A stretch of 64,000 nt of DNA. It comes from Thermomicrobiales bacterium. GTDB taxonomy: Bacteria; Chloroflexota; Chloroflexia; Thermomicrobiales; UBA6265. Position 1 is the stretch's first letter. Each line of letters starts with the position of its first letter. The notes under the pieces are model-generated. The model did not search any database, was not told the DNA's origin, and saw only the letters and a list, made by a program, of their open reading frames with translations. A program made the position numbers and the translations under genes. Where the stretch lies: assembly GCA_030447415.1 (NCBI GenBank), contig JAUJOZ010000006.1, forward strand, positions 62,001 through 126,000. Reading direction: 5' to 3'. Below, in pieces: positions 57,742 through 64,000 of the stretch.

Positions 57742-60093
57742 CTAGGCCAGCCCGTCGCGGACGGCGCGGGCAGCGGCCTCGGCGCGGGTCGCGGCGCCGA
57801 GCTTGGCGAGGATGCGGGTGACGTGGGTTTCGGCGGTGCGGGGACTGACGAAGAGCGCGGCGCCGATCTCCGGGTTGGAGCGGCCCTCCACCAGCAGCCG
57901 CAGCACCTCCCGCTCCCGGGGCGACAGGCCGTGGCGGGCGGCCGGGTCGGGCGGGGTGGCGGGGCCTGGGGGCGTTCCCGGGGTGAGCGGCTCGGCGGCC
58001 AGGGCCAGGGCCTCGGCGACGGCCTCCTCCAGCGGCAGCGCTCGGCCGGCCGCCCAGGCGACCCGGAACGTCGTCTCGCCGAGCGCCGCGCGCACGGCGG
58101 TCTCGACGCGGTCGTGCCTCGCGTGGTCGAAGGGGGGAGGAACGACCCCGATCGCCTCCCGCAGCGCCGCCGCCGCCCCGAGCAAACGGGCCGCCCGCAC
58201 GGGGCGCGCCTCCCAGTGGCGCGCCACCGCGCTGAGGTTACCGAGCACGTCGGCGATGCCTAATCGGTCGCCGAGTTCCTCTGCGAGGGCCAGCGCTTCG
58301 CTGTGGAACGCCGCCGCGCGCTCGTAGTCGCCTTGGTCCTCCGCCACCGTGCCAAGGGCGGTCAGCGCGCCGGCAACGCCCGGCCGGTGGCCGCCCTCCC
58401 GAAACAACGCCGCCGCCTCGGCGTGGAGCTCCGCCGCCCGTGGCAGGTCGCCCTGCTCATGCGCCACGGCCCCGAGGTGGCTGAGCGAGGCCGCGATGCC
58501 CCTCGGGCGGTCAAGCTGCCGAAACCGGCCCAGCGCCTCCTCGTAGAGCGCGGTCGCCCGCGGCACGTCGCCTTGATCGTACGCCACGGACGCCAGGCCG
58601 TGGAGCGAGAAGGCAATGGCGAACTCGTTTCCGAGTTGCCGCGCGAGGCCCAGCGCCTCCTCGTAGTGCGCGGCCGCCCGCGGCTGGTCGCCCTGGGCCT
58701 CGGCGAGGACGCCCGCTGCCTTGAGTACGTCGAGCCGGTCCGGTGAGGTCCGGCCCGAGCTCCGGGCCAGCGCCTGCTCCAGCCAGGCCCGCCCCTCGGC
58801 CAGGTGGCCGCGCGTGTACCAGAACTGCACCAGGTACCCAGCCAGCCGCACGCCCGAGTCCGGATCGTACCGCTCCAGCATCCAGCCCAACGCCGCGCGC
58901 AGGTTGGCGTGCTCGGTCTCCAGCCGCCCGAGACATGAAGCCTGGTCCGGCCCAAAGAGCGCCGGCGCCACCCGCTCGGCCAGCGCCAGGAAGTGCCGCG
59001 CGTGGGCGTCGCGCGTTGCCCCCTCCTCGCCGCTCGCCGCCAGCCGCTCCAGCGCGAACTCCCGCACCGTCTCCAGCATCGCGTAGCGCGGTTCCCCGGT
59101 CGGCCCGTCCTCATGCCGCAGCAGGCTCTTGTCTGCCAGTGAGCAGACGCCGTCGAAGGGGTCGATTCCGAGGTTGCCCACCGCGTTGGCAACCGCCTCC
59201 GCCGCCTCCAGCGTGAAGCCGCCGATGAACACGGCCAGCCGCCGGAACAGCGCCTGCTCCTCGGCGCTCAGCAGGTCGTGGCTCCACGCGATGGCGTCCC
59301 GCATCGTCTGCTGGCGGACGGGCAGGTCGCGCCCCCCACCGGTCAGGAGCGGCAAGCGCTGCTCGAGGCGGGCGAGCAACGCTTGGGGCGGGAGGACCTT
59401 GACCCGGGCGGCGGCCAGCTCGATCGCCAGCGGCAGCCCGTCCAGTCGCCGGACGATGGCGGTGACGGCCAAGGCGTTTTCGTCAGTGAGGGCGAAGCCC
59501 TCACGCACCGCCTGCGCCCGCTCGACGAAGAGCCGCACCGCCCCGGAGGCGGCGGCTGCGTCGGCGGGAGCGGTGTCAGTGCCCGGGCTGACGCTCAGCG
59601 GGGGCACCACATGTTCGCGCTCCCCGGAGACCCGCAGCCGCGCCCGGCTCGTGACGACGGCCGTGAGCAGCGGGCACGCTCTAAGCAGCTCGGCCACGAG
59701 CGGGGCGGCCTCGACCACCTGCTCGACGTTGTCGAGCACCAGCAGCAGGCGCTTCTCGCGCAGGTACGCCTTGAGCCGGAGGGGAAGCGGCGCATCGCCC
59801 GCCTCCCGCACACCGAGGGTTTGGGCGATGGCGGGGAGCACCAGGGCGGAGTCGGTGACCGGGGCGAGGGAGACGAACGTGACGCCATCGGCGAACTCGT
59901 CGACCAGGTCGTGGGCCACCTGGAGCGCGAGGCGAGTCTTGCCCACGCCGCCGGGGCCGGTCAGGGTGAGGAGACGGACATCGTCCCGGCGCAGCAAGGC
60001 GACGACCGCGTCCAGCTCGCGCTCACGTCCCACCAGCGGGGTGAGGGGCACTGGGAGGTCGTGGGGACGGTCGGGTGGTGGCGTGCCGGGCAT
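57742..60093 (-). CDS. NB-ARC / TPR / LuxR-family transcriptional regulator (copy D, full length)
   Basis: 783 aa with the plan of copy [18 protein letters not shown], Walker [14 protein letters not shown], Walker [30 protein letters not shown], winged helix [20 protein letters not shown]. The TPR part has about six clear 40-residue repeats (for example [60 protein letters not shown]). The LuxR end is [20 protein letters not shown] with [20 protein letters not shown]. The ATG at 60093 has the family context; the open frame upstream to 60798 reads shifted carbonic-anhydrase sequence and is not part of it. Probably a ligand-controlled activator. Confidence 0.92.
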   Translation of the reverse strand: MPGTPPPDRPHDLPVPLTPLVGRERELDAVVALLRRDDVRLLTLTGPGGVGKTRLALQVAHDLVDEFADGVTFVSLAPVTDSALVLPAIAQTLGVREAGDAPLPLRLKAYLREKRLLLVLDNVEQVVEAAPLVAELLRACPLLTAVVTSRARLRVSGEREHVVPPLSVSPGTDTAPADAAAASGAVRLFVERAQAVREGFALTDENALAVTAIVRRLDGLPLAIELAAARVKVLPPQALLARLEQRLPLLTGGGRDLPVRQQTMRDAIAWSHDLLSAEEQALFRRLAVFIGGFTLEAAEAVANAVGNLGIDPFDGVCSLADKSLLRHEDGPTGEPRYAMLETVREFALERLAASGEEGATRDAHARHFLALAERVAPALFGPDQASCLGRLETEHANLRAALGWMLERYDPDSGVRLAGYLVQFWYTRGHLAEGRAWLEQALARSSGRTSPDRLDVLKAAGVLAEAQGDQPRAAAHYEEALGLARQLGNEFAIAFSLHGLASVAYDQGDVPRATALYEEALGRFRQLDRPRGIAASLSHLGAVAHEQGDLPRAAELHAEAAALFREGGHRPGVAGALTALGTVAEDQGDYERAAAFHSEALALAEELGDRLGIADVLGNLSAVARHWEARPVRAARLLGAAAALREAIGVVPPPFDHARHDRVETAVRAALGETTFRVAWAAGRALPLEEAVAEALALAAEPLTPGTPPGPATPPDPAARHGLSPREREVLRLLVEGRSNPEIGAALFVSPRTAETHVTRILAKLGAATRAEAAARAVRDGLA

Positions 60094-60141
60094 GGCGCGG
60101 CTCGATGGTTCGGCGGCGAACGGCACAGGGTGTTGGTCCGC

Positions 60142-60170
60142 ATCTTGCCGAACGACCCGCTGTCGGTCAA
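60142..60170 (-). promoter_or_regulatory. Family promoter, NB-ARC copy D
   Basis: Minus strand TTGACC (60170-60165), 17-bp spacer ending GGTCGTTCGG, CAAGAT (60147-60142); the ATG is 49 nt further on. Confidence 0.65.
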
Positions 60171-60200
60171 CCGCTGCCCCGGACAAGCTGTCAAACGAGA

Positions 60201-60232
60201 GCACGGCCGTGGCAGTACTGCCACGGCCGTGC
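60201..60232. repeat. Perfect 32-bp palindrome, NB-ARC copy D
   Basis: The left arm GCACGGCCGTGGCAGT (60201-60216) meets its exact complement (60217-60232) with no loop. It lies 31 bp upstream of the -35 box. It is followed by ctccagcggaagcgacgg, shared with the other copies. A loop-free palindrome fits a dimer-binding operator better than a terminator. Confidence 0.9.
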
Positions 60233-60368
60233 TGCTCCAGCGGAAGCGACGGGGATCGGTCGCGCGCATGCGTCATGCGCCATCCGGCGTCGTGGTCATC
60301 GCCGACGCCCCACCTCGCCGCGTGAGCGGTCATTCGGAGCGCGCCGCGTCCCAGACCCCGCGGCGGCA

Positions 60369-60536
60369 AAGCTCTCGCCGGAGCAGGAAGCTGCCATCCG
60401 CGCCCAAGCTGGGACCCAGAGTCTCGGTCGCTGGTCGCCGACTTCGGCGTCAGCCACGAGACGGTGCGGGCGGTGCTGCGGGCGGCGCTTTCCGAGGCCA
60501 GCCGACCGTGGTGCCCAGTCCGACAACACCTGTTGA
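60369..60536 (+). pseudogene. Divergent helix-turn-helix fragment (copy D)
   Basis: [19 protein letters not shown] in one frame and [20 protein letters not shown] with ALSEASRPW in the next; one or two bases are missing at about 60425. Same module as at 49.6 and 56.0 kb. Confidence 0.5.
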
Positions 60537-60556
60537 GAAGCCGTCCGGCGCCGACC

Positions 60557-61048
60557 TCAGTCGACCCGGCGGAGGCGTCCGCTGCGCACGTCGTAGACGA
60601 ACCCACTGACCGCGACGTCGTCGGGGACGAGGGCGAGGCGCGGATGGTGGCCACGTCATCGCGCACGCTCTGATCCAGGTCGCCAAACGGGAGGAAGTCG
60701 ATGCCCGCGGCGTCGACCCCGAGGCGGTCGCGCAAGCGCTGCCGCAGCTGGTCGTTGGTGAAGGTGAGCATGCCGCAGTCGGTGTGGTGGACGACCACGA
60801 CCTCCTGCGTCCCGAGCAGCTCGTGGGAGATGGCGAGGAGCGGAGGGCATCGTCGCTGGCCCGGCCGCCGGCGTTCCGGATGACGTGGGCGTCACCCTCG
60901 GCCAGCCCGAGCATCTTGGCGGGGTCGATGCGCGCGTCCATGCAGACCAGGATCGCCAGGTGACGGGCCGACGACGGTGGCAGGTCCCCTGGTCGAAGCT
61001 GGCCGCGTACCGCTCGTTGGCGGCCAGGAGCTCGTCGAGCACCGGCAT
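60557..61048 (-). pseudogene. Beta-class carbonic anhydrase, multiply frameshifted
   Basis: About 163 aa can be rebuilt. The ATG at 61048 has [29 protein letters not shown], then [20 protein letters not shown] (first zinc Cys and the Asp-Arg dyad), [36 protein letters not shown] (zinc His and Cys), [20 protein letters not shown], and finally [19 protein letters not shown] to the stop at 60557. Three or more shifts, mostly in short runs. All catalytic residues survive. It converts CO2 and bicarbonate in the cytoplasm. Confidence 0.85.
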
Positions 61049-61131
61049 GGTCTCCTCCTCCGCTGCGGCCACCCCGCGGGCGGGTCGGTCTCGCTCACCA
61101 ACGGCACGCTACGGCTGCGCGCCGACATCCG

Positions 61132-61413
61132 TCAACGGACGCTCCCGGTTCCCCCGGCCGCGTTCGGCTGGCGACAACGGGTCGCCGCTCCCGCGCATGC
61201 CGAGCCATCCGGGACGGCGTCCTCGATCCTGGACGCGACGTGGAGGGCCAGGTGCGTCGTGCCCACCCCGCCAGGGCCGGTCAGGGGCAGGAGGCGCACG
61301 TCGGGCCGGCGCAGCAGCTCGGCGACCGCCGCGACCTCGCTCTCGCGACCCACGAGGGGCGGGAGCGGGGTTGGGAGGTTGGTCCGCGTATCGGGCGGCA
61401 GCCCACCGAGCAT
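61132..61413 (-). pseudogene. NB-ARC regulator remnant (copy E)
   Basis: 93 codons from the family-type ATG at 61413. [20 protein letters not shown] and a damaged Walker [16 protein letters not shown], in which the essential lysine is Thr. It ends soon after, before Walker B, so it cannot hydrolyse ATP. The frame upstream is open and joins the XRE/TPR gene without a stop. Confidence 0.75.
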
Positions 61414-61458
61414 GGCGCGGCTCGGTCCGTCGGCGGGCAGTGTGGGGGCGGTGCAGAC

Positions 61459-61487
61459 AATGTCCAACGTAGCCACTATTCCGTCAA
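61459..61487 (-). promoter_or_regulatory. Family promoter, NB-ARC copy E (weakened)
   Basis: Minus strand TTGACG (61487-61482), 17-bp spacer, GACATT (61464-61459). The -35 is kept; the -10 and spacer have diverged. Confidence 0.45.
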
Positions 61488-61517
61488 CTGTCTTGCCGAG
61501 CACCCGCCAAGCGCGAA

Positions 61518-61545
61518 ACGGCCGTGGCGTTGATGCCGCGGCCGT
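61518..61545. repeat. Palindrome, NB-ARC copy E
   Basis: ACGGCCGTGGC and GCCGCGGCCGT, 11-bp arms with one mismatch and a 6-bp centre; followed by cgacggaagcgacggggatc, almost the same as at copy D. Confidence 0.75.
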
Positions 61546-61589
61546 GCCGCACCGACGGAAGCGACGGGGATCGGTCGCGCGCTCGTAGG

Positions 61590-63465
61590 TCGGGCGTTCC
61601 GGCAGCGCCTCGGCCAGCCCGATCGCCTCGCGCAGCGCCGCCGCCCCCAACGGGCGGGCCGCCGCGTTTGTTGTGGGTCTTCGTGCCCCCAAGGCGCGCT
61701 TATCTCTCCACGGCACGGATGCCGGTGCCCGCCTGAGGGACCGAGGAGTCCCCAGCGGCGATCGGCGCGCCCATCCCCGTGTGACGTCGGGGTCGGTTTC
61801 GCCCGCGAGGCGGGCGTCGGGTTCGGCGCCGAGGCGGGCGAACGCGGATCTGGCCGCCTCCCGCTCCAGCGTGCTCGTGTCGCGGTCGCCGAGGGCGTCC
61901 AACGCCCGGGCGAGCAGCACCCGCGCCCGCGCGATGCTGTACGGCGCGTCGACCTGCCGCCAGAGTTGAATCCCCTGCCGCAGGCTCGGGACGGCGGCCT
62001 CGGTTCGCCGCTCTCGAGCTGCACGGCGCCGCGGGCGCACGCCGCGGCGGCCTGCAGCGCGGTGCTCCCGTAGGTTGCGGCGATCTCGGCCAGCTCGGCC
62101 GCGGCCGAGCTGGCCGTCTCGGGGTCGCCCGTCGCTAGGGCGATCTCGACCTGCGCTGGCAGGAGCCTCGCGACGGCGAGGCGGTCCCAGGCGGCCTCGC
62201 TCAGGGCAGCCGTGATTGCGCCGGCCGCGGCCGGCGCGTCGCCCTGGGCGAGGCGGAGCAGGGCCAGGCCGGGGTGGGGGGAGGCGCCGAGCTCGTGCGC
62301 TTTTGCGGAAGGCCCGCTCGGCGCCGGCTAGGTCGCCGCCGCGCAGGCGGATCTCGCCGATCGCGTACGTGGCCATCGCGGCGTGGCGCAGGTCGAACGT
62401 CGCGCACTCGTCGCAGGCCACCAGGGCCTCGCGCTCGCCCTCTGCCCAGGCGCTCCGCACGACCAGGACGGCCGCCTTGTGGACTCGGCAGTCGCCGGGG
62501 TAACCGGCCGTGCCGCCGGCGCCGGCGCACTGATGGATGGCGTCGGTCCACTCCAGCGCGCGGCGGTAGTCGAAGAGGTCGACGCAGGTGGAGAGCGTCC
62601 AACAATAGACGTAGCCGGCCGCGAACGGGCTGAGGCTGCCTGCGACCGCGGACGCCATCGCCTCGTCGAGGCAGGCCAGGCCCTCGGCCCGGCGGCCGAG
62701 CCGCACCAGCGCGTAGCCCTGGGCGGTCAGCGCGACCGCCTGCACGTCCTCGTCGCCGAGCCGGCGCCCGATCTCGAAGGCGGTGCGGGCGCTGGCGAGG
62801 CCGCCCTCCAGGTCGTCCATGCTCCGCAATCGGACCACGGCCGTGGTCCAGGCGAGCAGGCCGTGCTCGACGCTCTCGGGCTCGCCCTCCAGCAGGCGCT
62901 GCGCCTTCTGGAACCAGCCGGCCGCGACGGCCGGGCTCAGGCGGATGACGTTGTTGACGACAAGGCCGAGTGCCGCCCGGGCCGCGCCGCGCCGGTCGCC
63001 GCCGCGGCTGTAGGCGGCGTGGGCGCGCTGGCGGGCGTCGATCGACTCCTGCGGGTGCCCGCTCCAGAGAGCCGCCTCCCCCAGCGCCTCGAGGTCGCCG
63101 GCCGTGAGCTGACCTTCCGCGTCGGCGGCCGAGAGGCGTTCGAAGCCCGCCTGCCAGTCGCGCCGGGACACCGCCGCGCGCCCGGCCTCGAGCGCGCGAA
63201 GCGCCACTGGTGCGGCGGTGACCGAGACGGCGCCCCGCCACGCGGCGAAGAGCCGGGCCCGGTCGTCTTCGGTGAGCGCCAGGGCGCAGCAGAGGGCCTC
63301 GAGCGTGTGGCGGTACGGGCGTGTGCGACCGCGCTCTAGGTTGCCGACGGTCGTGACGCTCAGCGGCGGGTCAACGAGGGCGGCGAGCTCCTCCTGCGAG
63401 AGGCCGCGCCGCTCACGGTGCCCACGCAGGAGCGCCCCAAGCGTCGCCGTGTCGTCGTTCCCCAA
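61590..63465 (-). pseudogene. XRE-type helix-turn-helix / TPR regulator, frameshifted and without a clean end
   Basis: The TTG at 63465 is preferred because AGGGGG lies about 9 nt upstream; an ATG at 63516 is the alternative. The helix-turn-helix is [20 protein letters not shown] with [20 protein letters not shown]. Then about 450 residues of TPR-like helices (for example [17 protein letters not shown] repeats, [20 protein letters not shown]). One extra A in a run near 62303 and one lost C near 62013 break the frame. The last part, [20 protein letters not shown], resembles the C-terminal region of NB-ARC copy D. No stop follows before the copy E promoter region, so the end was probably replaced by recombination. 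Confidence 0.7.
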
Positions 63466-63754
63466 GGCGCATGACCCCCTGGTTCGGCGGCCGCCGCCGC
63501 CAGGCACGCCGAGCATAGCACGTGCCGCCGGCGGTCGGTGCCGAGATTGTGGGCGACGTTGCGGGTAAGACTGTCGACTGTGGCTGGTGGGGCGGCGCGC
63601 CGGAGCGCAGACTGGTGACCGCAGCCCCTCCTGGGCTGACGACGCCAGGACTAGCGAGGAGGACTCATCCGTGAGCAGCGCCACGCAGACCCAGACTGTG
63701 CCGGTGATTCGACTGACCGAGCGAACGCTCTTCGCCAGCAGAGGGAAGCCCCCC

Positions 63755-64000
63755 ATGATCGCCCAGCCGCTCCGCCGCCTGTTCCCGGCCCTGCTCCTCA
63801 CCCTCGCCGCCATCGCCGCCGCCCTGGCCACCCCTGTCGGCGGCGCCCGGGCAGCGGGCTGTGACATCTCCGCCGCCTCGAACCTGGTCGGCGCCAACCT
63901 GGCCTACTGTGACCTCTCCGGGGCTTCGCTGGCAGGCGCCGACCTGCGCTGGGCCTACTTGGACCACACCATCCTCGCCGGCGCCAACCTCGCCGGTGCC
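63755..64000 (+). CDS. Secreted pentapeptide-repeat protein, 3' partial
   Basis: 82 codons to the window edge. The ATG at 63755 has GAGGGAAG about 8 nt upstream. Signal peptide: basic QPLRRLF, then [21 protein letters not shown]. After it come A(N/D)LxX repeats: [19 protein letters not shown] and [20 protein letters not shown]. These fold as a right-handed beta helix. Two or three cysteines in the first coil may form a disulphide. The cellular role of exported members is unknown. It is divergent from the XRE/TPR gene, with 290 bp between that show no other feature. Confidence 0.85.
   Translation, partial: MIAQPLRRLFPALLLTLAAIAAALATPVGGARAAGCDISAASNLVGANLAYCDLSGASLAGADLRWAYLDHTILAGANLAGA

Noticed and set aside
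57742..60798. Start of NB-ARC copy D at 60798 (1018 aa)
   Set aside because: The extra N-terminus is shifted carbonic-anhydrase sequence plus the promoter and palindrome region. The family start context is at 60093.
48955..61413. NB-ARC genes as antiviral STAND (Avs-type) defence genes
   Set aside because: The two complete copies end in a LuxR helix-turn-helix with TPRs and have no nuclease or other effector domain, so they are transcription regulators.
49446..61545. Palindromes as integron attC sites or CRISPR-like repeats
   Set aside because: No integrase, no core sites, no regular spacers; each palindrome sits at a fixed place upstream of a regulator gene.
1..64000. tRNA, rRNA, CRISPR array, replication origin
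   Set aside because: No T-arm consensus with a matching acceptor stem, no rRNA words, no repeat-spacer series and no DnaA-box cluster was found on reading both strands by eye.

Overview
This is GC-rich (roughly 70%) bacterial DNA. The gene content resembles a Chloroflexota bacterium, probably class Thermomicrobia: an archaeal/eukaryote-type prolyl-tRNA synthetase, extracytoplasmic proteins with Ala/Thr/Pro-rich linkers, and an expanded family of NB-ARC/TPR/LuxR regulators. This placement is an inference from content. No rRNA or tRNA gene and no CRISPR array was found.

Layout. 0-1.3 kb: the 3' part of an SH3/M23 peptidoglycan hydrolase. 1.6-9.1 kb (minus strand): an NAD-dependent epimerase, a complete BMP-type (nucleoside/purine-like) ABC importer and a class V aminotransferase. 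10.2-18.4 kb: a K+ channel with an RCK domain, then a copper island of csoR, copA with an extra extracytoplasmic C-terminal domain, copZ, and a frameshifted CopB-like ATPase. Two promoters in the island carry the same inverted repeat between their -35 and -10 boxes, so CsoR probably controls both. 18.7-27.7 kb: histidine degradation (hutH and hutU on plus; hutF and hutI on minus) with proS between hutF and hutI, followed by a GAF histidine kinase. HutF implies the route through formylglutamate. 29.5-34.4 kb: a dimethylglycine/sarcosine dehydrogenase-like oxidoreductase, small or unknown ORFs and a double GNAT protein. 34.6-46.4 kb: a catabolic island with three TIM-barrel glycosidase-like proteins, a SelA/DgaE-like PLP enzyme, an amidohydrolase, an SDR, a serine hydrolase and a badly frameshifted oligopeptide-type ABC importer. 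46.7-48.1 kb: an ISKra4-like insertion sequence.

48.5-64 kb is an accessory region. It has two full-length NB-ARC/TPR/LuxR regulators and three truncated copies, all on the minus strand. Each copy is preceded by the same start context (GAGCCGCGC[CT]ATG), the same promoter spacing (TTGAC[GC]-N17-CA[TA][CG]AT-like) and a GC-rich palindrome. Beyond three of the palindromes lies a short divergent helix-turn-helix fragment. Between the copies are a sirtuin, two secreted proteins, a beta-carbonic anhydrase, an XRE/TPR regulator and a tandem set of four tiny ORFs. Each tiny ORF has a good Shine-Dalgarno and a shared C-terminal motif; this set is the best candidate for something undescribed.

Many genes (copB, hutU, the amidohydrolase, dppABC, the transposase, the sirtuin, the carbonic anhydrase and others) are split by single-base shifts. 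Almost every shift that can be localised lies in a short homopolymer. Sequencing or assembly error is therefore at least as likely as true decay, and features typed 'pseudogene' should be read with that in mind.
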